From positions 37,736 to 101,735 of the forward strand of contig CALCXM010000192.1 of assembly GCA_937905825.1 (NCBI GenBank): a DNA stretch of 64,000 bases. The letters run 5' to 3'. Source of the DNA: an uncultured bacterium. GTDB taxonomy: Bacteria; Planctomycetota; UBA1135; GCA-002686595. Positions within the stretch are counted from its first letter, which is position 1; the number at the start of each line of letters is the position of its first letter. Position numbers and translations under genes: made by a program. Of the stretch, positions 33,843-43,717 are shown piece by piece. The notes under the pieces were generated by a model. That model had not been told where the DNA came from and did no database searches. It worked only from the letters and a program-made list of their open reading frames with translations.

Positions 33843-35984
33843 ATGCACTCAGTCCTCCTTCTCCTCGCCCTCAGCTTCATGACGGGCACGGTCTCGATTC
33901 CTATGAGCCAGGAACACACAGCACCCGAGGGCAAGCACGCCGTGCAGCACCCCGCCAATCATCTCGCCGGGGAGACGTCTCCCTACCTGCTGCAACATGC
34001 GCACAACCCGGTGGACTGGTATCCCTGGGGACCGGAAGCCCTCGAGCTTGCGAAGAAGCTGGACAAGCCGATCTTCCTTTCGATCGGATACTCCGCCTGT
34101 CACTGGTGCCACGTGATGGAGCGCGAGTCCTTCGAGAACGAAGCGATCGCCGCGATCATGAACGAGAAGTTCGTGTGCATCAAGGTCGACCGTGAAGAGC
34201 GTCCTGACATTGACGAGATCTACATGGCCGCCGTTCAACGCATGACCGGCAGCGGTGGTTGGCCGCTCTCGATGGTCTTGACGCCGGACTTGCTGCCCTA
34301 CATCGGGGGGACCTACTACCCGCCGAAAGCGAAGTACAACCGTCCGGGCTTCGACGACTTCTTGAACTACGCTCACAAGCTGTGGATGACCGAGCGCGAG
34401 CGGGTCGTGGAGGCCGGGCAGCAAATGGTCGACCAACTGCGCGAAAGCGCGGAGTTCGACGCCGCCGGAACCTTGCCAGGCGCGGAGCTCGTCAAGCGCG
34501 CGGCGACGCTCTCCTTGCAAGGCTTCGACGACACCCACGGGGGCTTCGGGCGCGCCCCGGGTTTCGCTCCCAAGTTCCCGCACTGCAGCCAACTGACCTT
34601 CCTGTTGCGTTACGGCAAGGTCGCTGGGGATGCCAACTCCCTGCGCATGGTGCGCACGACCTTGGACAAGATGGCCCAAGGCGGTATCTACGATCACGTG
34701 GCCGGCGGCTTCTCGCGCTACAGCGTGGATCGCGAGTGGACCGTGCCGCACTTCGAGAAGATGCTGTACGACAACTCCCAGTTGGCCATGCTCTACCTCG
34801 AAGCCTGGCAGGCCTTGGGGGATCCTTACTACGCGCAGGTCAGCCGCGAGATCATGGACTACATTCTGCTGGAGATGACCTCTGCAGAGGGTGGCTTCTA
34901 CTCCACCACGGACGCGGACAGCGAAGGGGAGGAGGGCAAGTTCTTCGTTTGGACTCCCAAACAGATCAAAGAGATTTGCGGTGACGACGCCGAGGTGGCG
35001 AGCGCCTGGTACGGAGTGACCAAGCGCGGGAACTTCGAAGGGCACAACATCCTGACCGGGCGAACCACTTTGGAAGAGGTGGCGAAAACCACCGGCAAGC
35101 AGCCCGCGCAGGTGCGCGAAGCCATCGCTCGCAGTCGCCAGAAACTCTACGACGCCCGCGAGCAGCGGATCCACCCGCTGCTCGACGACAAGGTGCTGGC
35201 CTCCTGGAATGGGCTGATGCTGCGGGCCTTCGCCAAGGCTGCGGTTGTCTTCGAGGAGCCGCGCTACTTGCAGGCGGCCCAGAACAACGCGGACTTCCTC
35301 TTGACGAAAATGCGCCAAGAGGATGGTTCTCTGTTCCGCACCCGGCGCGGGGATCGCTCCCACTTGGACGCCTACTTGGAGGACTACGCCTTCGTGACTC
35401 AGGGGCTCCTGGATCTCTACGAGGCGGACTTCAATCCCCGTTGGCTCGAGCAGGCCATCGCCTATCACGACTACACCGTGCAGAACTTCGGCGCGGACAA
35501 TGGTTCCTTCTACGCGACCGCCGACGACAAGACGAGCTTGCCGGTGCGCATGAAAGAAGCGAGCGAGAGCAGCCTACCGAGTCCGCTCGGGGTCGCGCTT
35601 TTGAACGGCGCGCGCATCGCACTGATGCAAGGGGATCTGGGGGGCCTCGCTCGCGTGCAAGCGGGCCTCGCTTCCCACAGCCAGAGCTTGCAACGCTACC
35701 CCGTGGGGTTCGGGCAATTGGTGCTGCTGGTCGACTTCCTCTCCAGCAATCCTGAAGAGGTCTACCTGGTGGGCGAACGCACGGATCCAAAGGTTCAAGC
35801 GGAACTCAAGCGTTTGCAACAGTCCTGGCCATCCCACCGCGTGATCGTGCTGGTGGAAGAGCAGCACCGCGAGCAGCTCGCTCGTTTGCTGCCCGCCAGC
35901 GAGGGCAAGACGGCCAAAGATGGCAAGGCTACCAGCTACACCTGTCACGCGGGCGTCTGCGAGGCACCGGTTGTGTTGGAGTAG
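33843..35984 (+). CDS. DUF255/YyaL-type thioredoxin-fold protein (SSP411 family)
   Basis: 713 residues from ATG 33843, with a short hydrophobic N terminus. NHLAGETSPYLLQHAHNPVDW is the family signature. The thioredoxin-like domain has SIGYSACHWCHVMERESF with a CHWC active-site-like pair, and VDREERPDIDEIYM. A large alpha/alpha-barrel-like domain follows, with SRYSVDREWTVPHFEKMLYDN. The family is called spermatogenesis-associated protein 20-like in animals and YyaL in Bacillus; its function is not established. Full length is about 680-720, so this copy is complete. The start is uncertain between 33843 and 33879. Confidence 0.85.
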   Translation: MHSVLLLLALSFMTGTVSIPMSQEHTAPEGKHAVQHPANHLAGETSPYLLQHAHNPVDWYPWGPEALELAKKLDKPIFLSIGYSACHWCHVMERESFENEAIAAIMNEKFVCIKVDREERPDIDEIYMAAVQRMTGSGGWPLSMVLTPDLLPYIGGTYYPPKAKYNRPGFDDFLNYAHKLWMTERERVVEAGQQMVDQLRESAEFDAAGTLPGAELVKRAATLSLQGFDDTHGGFGRAPGFAPKFPHCSQLTFLLRYGKVAGDANSLRMVRTTLDKMAQGGIYDHVAGGFSRYSVDREWTVPHFEKMLYDNSQLAMLYLEAWQALGDPYYAQVSREIMDYILLEMTSAEGGFYSTTDADSEGEEGKFFVWTPKQIKEICGDDAEVASAWYGVTKRGNFEGHNILTGRTTLEEVAKTTGKQPAQVREAIARSRQKLYDAREQRIHPLLDDKVLASWNGLMLRAFAKAAVVFEEPRYLQAAQNNADFLLTKMRQEDGSLFRTRRGDRSHLDAYLEDYAFVTQGLLDLYEADFNPRWLEQAIAYHDYTVQNFGADNGSFYATADDKTSLPVRMKEASESSLPSPLGVALLNGARIALMQGDLGGLARVQAGLASHSQSLQRYPVGFGQLVLLVDFLSSNPEEVYLVGERTDPKVQAELKRLQQSWPSHRVIVLVEEQHREQLARLLPASEGKTAKDGKATSYTCHAGVCEAPVVLE

Positions 35985-36150
35985 ACCGCATGGAGCTTGC
36001 GCGGTTGCAGGGCAGCTCGCAACCCGCGGGCTGCCACGACCGAGGCAGTGCGCGCCAGCGGGCCCTGTTCACTCCCCGAAAGCGACGACTCCCAACAAGC
36101 TCCCGTCTCCCCCTGAGCCCGAGGCGGGCGGAAGAGTACCGTCATGCACC

Positions 36151-37938
36151 ATGATTCGACCTCTTCAACGACCTGTGCTTGGCTGCTTGTGTGGACTGCT
36201 GATTTTGGCCGCGGGGAACTCCTGCGGCACGGACTTGGACGACACGGGTCACGCGGTTCAAGGGGCCTCCTCAGAGCTTCCAACTGAACGGGCCCCCGGC
36301 TACCTGCTGATCTCACCGCTCAAGGACAACTCCACCTACATCCTGGCTGACAACGGTCGAGTTTGGCACCAGTGGGAGAGTGATCAGCCTCCGGGCAATT
36401 CGGTCTACTTGTTGGACGACGGGGACCTCTTGCGTTGCGTGCGCGAAGGCGACAACCCGGTCTTCCACGGGGGCGGAGAGGGCGGCCGCTTGCAGCGCAT
36501 GAGTTGGGACGGAGAGCTCGAGTGGGACTTCCTCTGGTCGGATGAAACGCGCCTGGCTCACCACGACGTGGCGCCGCTTCCCAATGGAAACGTGTTGTTG
36601 CTCTCTTGGTCGCGCAAGACGCGCGCGGAAGCCCTGGCGGCGGGCATGGATCCAGCTCTGATTCAAGGGGACGAGATCTGGCCCGACTCCGTGGTCGAAA
36701 TCAAGCCGATTGAACCCGATGGCGGCGAAGTGGTTTGGACTTGGAATGTCTGGGATCACCTGGTGCAAGAGTTCGATCCTGCGCAAGCCAACTACGGTGT
36801 TGTGGAGGATCACCCTGAACGAATCGACTTGAACGCGCACCGCCACCGCGAGCAAAAGACGGAGGACGAGCAGAAGGACGAACTGGCGCGCATGGCGGCC
36901 CTTGGCTACGCCGGCGACACGCAGCCCGTGGTTCGTGCGGAAGAAGCTCCGGAGGCACCTGCTGTTGTGGAGAGCCCTGCGGCAACGGAGACCGAGCCCA
37001 AAACAGAAGGCAAACGACGTGGAGGTCGTGGCGAGGATTTCTGTCACACCAACGGCATCGACTACAATCCGCAACTCGATCAGATCGTGCTCAGCGTTCG
37101 CACGTTCAGTGAGTTGTGGGTCATCGATCACGCCCTGACCACTGAAGAAGCCGCTGGCCATACGGGCGGCCGCTACGGCAAGGGAGGCGATTTGCTTTAT
37201 CGTTGGGGGAACCCGATCAACTACGGCCGGGGCACCCAGGATCATCAGCAACTCTTCGTTCAACACGATGCTCGCTGGGTTCCCGCTGGAATGCCCGGAG
37301 CCGGCAACTTGACCGTCTTCAACAATGGTTCCGGCCGGCCCGACGGAGACTACTCTAGTGTTGTCGAGATCACGCCCCCGATCAGCGCAGAGGGTGGCTA
37401 CATGATGAAAGCCGGGGAACCCTTCGGTCCGCACAGTCCCACCTGGGAGTACCGAGCTCCGGACCCCACGAGCTTCTACTCCAGCTTCATCTCCGGCGCG
37501 GAGCGTCAGCCGAATGGCAACACCTTGATTTGCCAAGGGGCGGATGGCTTCGTCTTTGAAGTGAACTCCGCGGGCAGCGTCGTCTGGGAGTTCACGAATC
37601 CTTTCGGCGAGTCGGATGAGCAGGGGGAGGATCGAGGTCCCCGGCCTGAGCCTCCCGGAGAGCGCGGGCCGCGGCCGGGCATGCGTCCGCGAGGTCCCCA
37701 AGGAATGGGCCCGCCTCCCGGGCAGGGTCGACGTCCGGGACCTCCGCCGGGGGATGGACCTCCGCCACATCCGGATGGGGGCCCGCATCCAGCGGACCGT
37801 CCGCACCCCGCTGGCGCGCCCACGGACGGAGCAGGCGAAGGTCGGCCGGAGGGCAAAAAGCGCGGCATGAATTCCAAGGCGCTCTTCCGGGCCACGCGCA
37901 TTGCGCCTGAGCACCCCGCGTTGAATCGCAAGCCCTGA
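36151..37938 (+). CDS. Arylsulfotransferase-like propeller lipoprotein with proline-rich tail
   Basis: 595 residues from ATG 36151 with a lipoprotein-like signal (LLILAAGNSC). ASST-family repeats are visible: YLLISPLKDNSTYILADNG, HDVAPLPNGNVLLLSWS, FCHTNGIDYNPQLDQIVLSV and GNPINYGRG. The fold is a six-bladed propeller that in active enzymes uses a histidine to move sulfate between phenols. I cannot confirm the catalytic His from the sequence alone. The last ~90 residues are Pro/Gly/Arg-rich low complexity (GMRPRGPQGMGPPPGQGRRP), unusual for the family. An acidic, Glu/Lys-rich loop (~225-290) interrupts the propeller. Confidence 0.7.
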   Translation: MIRPLQRPVLGCLCGLLILAAGNSCGTDLDDTGHAVQGASSELPTERAPGYLLISPLKDNSTYILADNGRVWHQWESDQPPGNSVYLLDDGDLLRCVREGDNPVFHGGGEGGRLQRMSWDGELEWDFLWSDETRLAHHDVAPLPNGNVLLLSWSRKTRAEALAAGMDPALIQGDEIWPDSVVEIKPIEPDGGEVVWTWNVWDHLVQEFDPAQANYGVVEDHPERIDLNAHRHREQKTEDEQKDELARMAALGYAGDTQPVVRAEEAPEAPAVVESPAATETEPKTEGKRRGGRGEDFCHTNGIDYNPQLDQIVLSVRTFSELWVIDHALTTEEAAGHTGGRYGKGGDLLYRWGNPINYGRGTQDHQQLFVQHDARWVPAGMPGAGNLTVFNNGSGRPDGDYSSVVEITPPISAEGGYMMKAGEPFGPHSPTWEYRAPDPTSFYSSFISGAERQPNGNTLICQGADGFVFEVNSAGSVVWEFTNPFGESDEQGEDRGPRPEPPGERGPRPGMRPRGPQGMGPPPGQGRRPGPPPGDGPPPHPDGGPHPADRPHPAGAPTDGAGEGRPEGKKRGMNSKALFRATRIAPEHPALNRKP

Positions 37939-37955
37939 TCCTTCGGCGCTGGAGC

Positions 37956-37997
37956 GGGCTAGAGCGCAACTCCGGACGGCTTAGCCCTAGAGCGCAA
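37956..37997. repeat. Short direct/inverted repeat after the ASST-like gene
   Basis: CTAGAGCGCAA occurs at 37959-37969 and 37987-37997. GGGCTA (37956-37961) and TAGCCC (37982-37987) form a weak six-base inverted pair around the first copy. It lies between two convergent stops and may act as a weak terminator, but could be chance. Confidence 0.3.
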
Positions 37998-38083
37998 AGG
38001 AGCGTGGCCGGGAGGACCCAAGCGCTGGGTCTTGCTCAACCAACCGCGAACGGGGAACCCAATGCGCCCCGGCCCCGGCCCTC

Positions 38084-39829
38084 TCAGTCGTTGAGTTGCG
38101 CCGCCCGAACGGCCTTGATTGCATCCCGAACTTTGCAGCGCAGCTCCTGGAGCTTGAAGGGCTTTTGCAGGAAGCTCGCCTGTCCAGTCTCGACGTACTG
38201 GCCGATGGAACCGCCCTCGTTGAAGCCACTCATCAAGATCACCGGCGTGTCCTGCCGAATCTCGCGCATGGCGAGGAAGGTCTCCTCGCCTCCCATCTTG
38301 GGCATGGTCAGGTCGAGCAACACGACGCGGATCTTCTCTTGGTGCTGCTCTAGCAGCTTGAGTCCCTCAACTCCGTCTTCGGCGGTGAGCGCATCGAACC
38401 CCAGGACCGCCATCAATTGAGCTGCGACCCGGCGGATGTGCAGTTGATCGTCGACGATCAGCGCGGTCCCTTCGCCCTTCCAGTCGCTTTCGGTGAACGT
38501 CTCGGGGGCCGTCACGGTCTCCCGTTGGGCCGGGAGCAGGACCCTGAATTGCGTGCCCGAACCTGGCGTGCTATTGACCTTGATGGTCCCGCTGTGGCTC
38601 TTCATGATTCCGAGGGTTGCGGCCAAGCCGAGCCCTCTGCCGGTGAACTTCGTGCTGAAGAAGGGATCGAAAATCTTGTCGAGCACATTCGGCGGCATGC
38701 CCACTCCCGTGTCGGTCACCTCGAGGAACACGTACTCTCCAGGACCATCGGAGAACTCGTGTTGGCTGGTCGCTTGATAGGCATGATCCACCGTCATGAC
38801 TCCCGTCGCGATTCGAATGGTGCCGGCCCGGCCTTCCATCGCTTCGGAGGCATTCACGACCAGGTTCAAGAGGACTTGCCTGATTTGCGAGACGTCGACG
38901 CACACGCTAGGAAGGCCAGTCTGCAAGTCGAGTTCTAAGGAGGCTTGGCTCGTGGCGGACGTTTGGAGCAGTTGTTCGAGATCCTTGACGATCAACGAGA
39001 GGTCTTGGGCAATCAGTTCGATTTGCCCTTTGCCCGCATAGGCCAGTAGTTGCCTGCAGAGCTCGCCGGCTTGGCCAGCGGTCTTCCCGATCAGCCGGAT
39101 CTGCTCGATCGCCGGGTGGTTCGCGTCGAGCTTGAGTTCGGCGAGGTCTGCGCTCGCCAGAATCGTCATCAATATGTTGTTGAAGTCGTGGGCGATGCCG
39201 CCCGCCAGCACCCCAAGGCCTTCGAGCTTCTGTGCTTGAAGCAGGTTCTCCTCCAGCTTGAGTCGCGCCTCTTCCTGGTTGACCCGGGTCATCTCCGCGG
39301 CAACCCGTGCGGTGAAGACCAACATGACGGTCGAGGCGAAATCCCCATCGGGAACTGGGTGCTGATAGAGAGCGACGATGATGCCGAGGGAGGCACCGGT
39401 CGAGTCGAACAAGGGGATGCCCACGTAGCCCTCGATCTGCATGTCGATGAGCAGCTGATCGGCTGGGAATTTCGAGGTGACCTCGGCTGGATGAACGCAG
39501 ACCTTCTCCCGTAGCACATCTGCACAGGGAGTGTTGAGCAGACTGTAGGTGATGTTGGGCCGGAGCTGGCCCATGCCCCAGAGCGCGACGGTTTCGATGG
39601 AGTTCGATTCTTCCAGCAACCGCCCGATGAACACGTACTCTGCCTCGAGCACACTCGCCAAATTCTTGACCACCGCCGGGAAGAACTCGGGCCCGACGTA
39701 GGCCGCTCCGTTGCCGAGAAGGTTGCGAATGGCGGCATTCAGGTTCTTCTCGCGCTTGACGCTCTCTTCAAGCTGCTGGATTCTGTCGAAGAGCTCTTGA
39801 TCAGGCGTGTGCTCGGTCGGGTCTCCCAT
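38084..39829 (-). CDS. Hybrid histidine kinase with GAF sensor and C-terminal receiver
   Basis: 581 residues from ATG 39829. A coiled-coil start (DRIQQLEESVKREKN) leads to a GAF domain at ~40-190 (LEAEYVFIGRL, YVGIPLFDSTGASLGIIVALYQ). The kinase core has H214 in LAGGIAHDFNNIL, then LLNLVVNASEAM, DTGVGMP and GRGLGLAATLG. The receiver has phospho-acceptor D506 in VVLLDLTMPKMGG with Lys in FLQKPF, so it looks functional. No transmembrane segment is seen, so the protein is cytoplasmic. No adjacent response regulator gene is present. Confidence 0.85.
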   Translation of the reverse strand: MGDPTEHTPDQELFDRIQQLEESVKREKNLNAAIRNLLGNGAAYVGPEFFPAVVKNLASVLEAEYVFIGRLLEESNSIETVALWGMGQLRPNITYSLLNTPCADVLREKVCVHPAEVTSKFPADQLLIDMQIEGYVGIPLFDSTGASLGIIVALYQHPVPDGDFASTVMLVFTARVAAEMTRVNQEEARLKLEENLLQAQKLEGLGVLAGGIAHDFNNILMTILASADLAELKLDANHPAIEQIRLIGKTAGQAGELCRQLLAYAGKGQIELIAQDLSLIVKDLEQLLQTSATSQASLELDLQTGLPSVCVDVSQIRQVLLNLVVNASEAMEGRAGTIRIATGVMTVDHAYQATSQHEFSDGPGEYVFLEVTDTGVGMPPNVLDKIFDPFFSTKFTGRGLGLAATLGIMKSHSGTIKVNSTPGSGTQFRVLLPAQRETVTAPETFTESDWKGEGTALIVDDQLHIRRVAAQLMAVLGFDALTAEDGVEGLKLLEQHQEKIRVVLLDLTMPKMGGEETFLAMREIRQDTPVILMSGFNEGGSIGQYVETGQASFLQKPFKLQELRCKVRDAIKAVRAAQLND

Positions 39830-40050
39830 GGGACGGAGCATATCACGGAGCACGAGGTCTGACCTAGCTAGGTATTGACCCGGGTGTCTTTCGCACGTGA
39901 ACCGAGCTTGCAGTCGAGGATTCCGCTTGCCCCTATCCGCAAAGCGACCTGCGACTCTTGATCCTGCGTGGGGCTCAGCGTGCCGTGAACGAATTGATCC
40001 GTGTTTCAAGTCCCGCCCGCGAGCTCTACCTCAATTGCCCGTTGCGCTGT

Positions 40051-41715
40051 CTAGTCGCGCGCGTAGCGCGCCCAGAACTCCATGGCGACGCGCGGGTCGT
40101 TTGTGTGCCGCAGGATCATAAGCGTCGCGGGCTCCGGCAGGCCGGGAATGTCGCGCAAGGCCTTGGCTTCCACGTAGGTGCACTCGCGCAGTGGAGCTTC
40201 CGTAGGATCCGCAAAAACTTGGTCGCGAAGTTTGCCAACGGCCCAATCAAAGCCTGGGCCGGAGCTGGGAACCGCTGCCGTTATGAGTTGAGCGAAGTAG
40301 AAGGTCGGGTTTTGGTCGCGGAAGTAGGCCATCGGCACACGCTTCTCGTGACCGGCGGTTTGGCTCCCGGGTTGCACCTCGCGCCGGGCGACGTCTCTGT
40401 GCACCAGTCCGTTGCGTCCAAAAATGTAGATCGGTGAGTAGTAGCCGATCGCGCCGATCGCACCGCCTGTCCAGCTCGAGTCCGCGGGCATGACCTGTTC
40501 GATCCCGCGACCGATCCAAGTGTTCAACTCGCGGATGCGATTGCCTCGGACCCAGCGCTGGTGCTCCGTCTGGTAGCCGACTTTGAACTCACGATAGTAG
40601 AGCGTCTCGCGCAGACCTTGGGGCAACAGGTTGACGTTGAAGGCCGGCAGAAAAGCGTAGGCCGCAAGGACGAGCCCGAGGCCCGTCGCTGGGAGCTTGC
40701 CGAGCTTGGAGAGCACGAGGCCCAAACCCACCGCGAAGAAGGCCGAGAGCGGCGCGAGGAAACGGAAGAAGGGCATCCAATCCCCGCCGACCAAGAGGTT
40801 GTAGGCGAGTCCCCCGGCAAGCAGGGTGATGAGGGACAGGGCCGCCCGTCGTTTGGGCCCGGCGGAAGTGCTGAAGGGCGCCGCGCAGGCGATCAAGGGC
40901 CACAGTGCGGACAGACCCCAGGTCGCCAAGCAGCGTGCTCCGCGGCTCAGGCTCTCGCTGGAAATGGCGGACTTGGCATGCACCGTGTTCGGCAACCACT
41001 CGCCATAGAAACTGTGGCGCCAGAGGAGATGGGGCAGGGCCAGGGCGACGGTCCCTGCGAGGAACAAGCCTTTGGAGCGCAGGCTGTGCTTGCCGCGCGC
41101 GATCCAAGCGCACAGACAAAGTCCCGGGATCCAGGCGATGCCCTCCGGTCGCGTGAGCACGAGCAAACCACCGAGCAAGCCGAGGCCCAAGCCGCGAGCC
41201 GTGCTCTGGGTCAATTGCTTGCCCGGTGCTTTCGGCAGGCACAAGCCCTCCCAACAAGCGAAGAGCAAGAGACCGAAGAAGGCCGTCTCCAAACCCCCGC
41301 TTGCCCAGAAGTGGAAGCTGGGCAAGGTTGCCAGGGCGATCAGCGCCAGACTCGTGGGTAGCGCATCGAGCTCCAGCTTGGAACGCAAGCAACGGTAGAC
41401 GAGGCAAAGGGTTCCCGCTGCGGCAAGAACCGATAGCCCGTTGGCAAAGATCTCCAAGGGCAAGCCCGCCAACAGGCCCATGGCCAAGAGCACGACCCAG
41501 GAGAAGTTGCTGTAGCCTTCCACGGGAAACTCGGCGCCAAGGTTGTAGACGGGACCGTGACCTTCCACCCAGTTGCGCGCGTAGCGGAACGAGATGAAGG
41601 CGTCGTCGATCAAGAACAGGCTCCGCCAAACAGCGAAGGCGAAGAGCGCGAGGGCCAGGGCCAGCCCTATGCGCGCGATCTTCGTCTCACGCAGCGCTGC
41701 GGCTCCCTCCGACAT
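40051..41715 (-). CDS. Multipass glycosyltransferase-like membrane protein
   Basis: 554 residues from ATG 41715. The ATG overlaps the stop of the upstream ABC ATPase gene (TGATG), so it is the last gene of the peptide transporter operon. There are about 11 hydrophobic segments. The first loop, LIDDAFISFRYARNWVEGHG, with FPVEGYSNFSWVVLLA, is the pattern of GT-C glycosyltransferases related to arabinofuranosyltransferase AftB. The C-terminal third is soluble. Donor and acceptor are unknown. Why a sugar transferase is coupled to a peptide importer cannot be told from sequence. Confidence 0.72.
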   Translation of the reverse strand: MSEGAAALRETKIARIGLALALALFAFAVWRSLFLIDDAFISFRYARNWVEGHGPVYNLGAEFPVEGYSNFSWVVLLAMGLLAGLPLEIFANGLSVLAAAGTLCLVYRCLRSKLELDALPTSLALIALATLPSFHFWASGGLETAFFGLLLFACWEGLCLPKAPGKQLTQSTARGLGLGLLGGLLVLTRPEGIAWIPGLCLCAWIARGKHSLRSKGLFLAGTVALALPHLLWRHSFYGEWLPNTVHAKSAISSESLSRGARCLATWGLSALWPLIACAAPFSTSAGPKRRAALSLITLLAGGLAYNLLVGGDWMPFFRFLAPLSAFFAVGLGLVLSKLGKLPATGLGLVLAAYAFLPAFNVNLLPQGLRETLYYREFKVGYQTEHQRWVRGNRIRELNTWIGRGIEQVMPADSSWTGGAIGAIGYYSPIYIFGRNGLVHRDVARREVQPGSQTAGHEKRVPMAYFRDQNPTFYFAQLITAAVPSSGPGFDWAVGKLRDQVFADPTEAPLRECTYVEAKALRDIPGLPEPATLMILRHTNDPRVAMEFWARYARD

Positions 41716-42731
41716 CAGTCCACGTAGGGGCAGGCCACCATTTGTCCCTTGCCTTTGTCCTCGAGCTCCAACGTCAGGCCCGCGCACTCGGGCTTCGCGA
41801 TCGGGCAACGGGTGCGGAATCCGCAACCGGATGGCTTGGCCAGGGGCGTGGGGATGTCCCCTTGCAAGATCACCCGGCCCGACTTGTCCGAGCGCGGATC
41901 GGGCTTGGGCACGGAAGAGAGCAAGGCCTTCGAATAGGGATGCTTGGGCGCCCGGTAGACTTGATCCGCCGTGCCGATCTCGACGATGTTGCCGAGGTAC
42001 ATGACCGCGATGCGATCGGCGATGTGATAGACCACCGAAAGGTCGTGGGCCACGAAGATGTAGGTCAAGCCGAACTCTTTCTTGAGCTCGAGCATCAAGT
42101 TGATGACCTGGGCCTGCACGGACACGTCCAAGGCGCTGACCGGTTCGTCGGCGATGATCAAGCTCGGCCGCGTGGCCAGGGCCCGGGCGATTCCGATGCG
42201 TTGACGCTGGCCGCCGGAGAACTCGTGGGGATAGCGTTCGGCGTATTGGGGCTGCAAGCCCACGCGCTGGAGCAACTCCAACACACGCTCTTTGCGCGCG
42301 TCCTTGTTGAGGTCCGTGTGGATCTTCATGGGACCCTCGATGATCTGCAGCACGGTCATGCGCGGATTCAACGAGGAGAAGGGATCCTGGAAGATCATCT
42401 GGACGTCGGCCCGGTGGGGCTTCATCGCGGCGCGCCCTAATCCGTTCAGGTTGACCGCTGGGCTGTCTTGACGCGCCCGGAATGAGATCTCCCCTGACAA
42501 CTCAACGTCCGGGTACATGGGCTTGTGCAGGTTGATGACCGCGCGCCCCACGGTGGTCTTGCCGGAGCCGGACTCGCCCACGAGGCCCAGCACTTCGCCG
42601 CGCTTCAGACTGAACGTCAGACCGTCGACCGCCTTCACGGTGCCCACTTGGTGACGCAGGATGCCGCCGTAGACGGGGAACCAAACCTTGAGGTCCTGGA
42701 CCTCTAGCAGGGGGGTTGCTTCGGGACTCAT
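41715..42731 (-). CDS. Peptide ABC transporter ATP-binding protein (OppF/DppF type)
   Basis: 338 residues from ATG 42731, which overlaps the upstream ATPase stop (ATGA). Walker A is GESGSGKTT, the signature is FSGGQRQRIGIARALA, Walker B is PSLIIADEPVSALD, and the switch histidine is in VAHDLSV. The C-terminal CPIAKPEC-type region matches the oligopeptide_HPY domain. It pairs with the OppD-type ATPase to power uptake. An LPS-like or peptide substrate cannot be separated from sequence alone, but all five transporter parts are here. Confidence 0.93.
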   Translation of the reverse strand: MSPEATPLLEVQDLKVWFPVYGGILRHQVGTVKAVDGLTFSLKRGEVLGLVGESGSGKTTVGRAVINLHKPMYPDVELSGEISFRARQDSPAVNLNGLGRAAMKPHRADVQMIFQDPFSSLNPRMTVLQIIEGPMKIHTDLNKDARKERVLELLQRVGLQPQYAERYPHEFSGGQRQRIGIARALATRPSLIIADEPVSALDVSVQAQVINLMLELKKEFGLTYIFVAHDLSVVYHIADRIAVMYLGNIVEIGTADQVYRAPKHPYSKALLSSVPKPDPRSDKSGRVILQGDIPTPLAKPSGCGFRTRCPIAKPECAGLTLELEDKGKGQMVACPYVD

Positions 42732-43714
42732 GCTTCTTTCTCCATCAGATGGCAGCGCACGCAGTGGCCGGGACTGATCTCGTGCAAGTCGGGCACGTCC
42801 ACTTTGCAACGGTCAATCACTTCGGGGCAGCGACTGCTAAAGCGACAGCCGCTCGGGAAGTCGAAGATGCTCGGCACGTTCCCGGGGATCGCGTCGAGCA
42901 GCTTGCCCTTGTCTTGCATGTGGGGAATGCTGTTCAGGAGCCCCCGGGTGTAAGGGTGGCTCGGATTGTCGAAGAGCTCCGTGATGCTCGCGATCTCCTG
43001 GACCTGGCCGCCGTACATGACGATCACGCGGTCGCAGGTTTCCGCCACCACCGCCAGGTCGTGGGTGATCAGCAGGATCGCGGCGCCCTTGCGTTCGCGT
43101 TGCAGGTTCTTCATGAGATCCAGGATCTGTGCCTGAATCGTCACGTCCAAGGCAGTGGTGGGCTCGTCTGCGATCAAGAGCGCCGGCGTGCAGATCAGCG
43201 CCATGGCGATCATCACCCGTTGGCGCATGCCCCCGGAGAACTGGTGGGGGTAATCTCCCAGGCGCCGTTCCGCGTCCGGGATGCCCACTTGGGTCAAGAC
43301 CTCGATGGCGCGCTTGGTGGCCTCCTTCTTCGAGATGTTGTCGTGGAACTGCAGGGACTCCATGACTTGCATGCCGATCGTGAAGACCGGGTTCAAGGAG
43401 GTCATGGGCTCCTGGAAGATCATGGCAATGTCCTTGCCACGCACCTTGCGCATCTCCTCGTAGCTGAGCTTGAGCAGGTCTTTGCCATCGAACAGGATCT
43501 CGCCCCCGGCGATCTTGCCCGGGGGATCCGGGATCAAGCGCATGATCGAGAGCGAGGTCACGGACTTGCCGGAACCCGACTCACCGACGATGCCCAACAT
43601 CTCATCCTCGTAGATGTCGAAGGACACGTTGTCCACCGCGTGGGCTTCTTTGCCTTCCACGAGGAAGTGAGTGCACAGGTTCTTGACCTGCAGGAGCTTC
43701 TTCTTGTCCGACAT
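42728..43714 (-). CDS. Peptide ABC transporter ATP-binding protein (OppD/DppD type)
   Basis: 328 residues. Walker A is GESGSGKSV, the signature is FSGGMRQRVMIAMALI, and Walker B is PALLIADEPTTALD. The C terminus has the cysteine-containing FSSRCPEVIDRC region of the oligopeptide_HPY domain, which in related transporters binds an iron-sulfur cluster. It starts three bases after the permease stop and is coupled to the next ATPase gene by an ATGA overlap. Confidence 0.93.
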   Translation of the reverse strand: MSDKKKLLQVKNLCTHFLVEGKEAHAVDNVSFDIYEDEMLGIVGESGSGKSVTSLSIMRLIPDPPGKIAGGEILFDGKDLLKLSYEEMRKVRGKDIAMIFQEPMTSLNPVFTIGMQVMESLQFHDNISKKEATKRAIEVLTQVGIPDAERRLGDYPHQFSGGMRQRVMIAMALICTPALLIADEPTTALDVTIQAQILDLMKNLQRERKGAAILLITHDLAVVAETCDRVIVMYGGQVQEIASITELFDNPSHPYTRGLLNSIPHMQDKGKLLDAIPGNVPSIFDFPSGCRFSSRCPEVIDRCKVDVPDLHEISPGHCVRCHLMEKEA

Positions 43715-43717
43715 GGC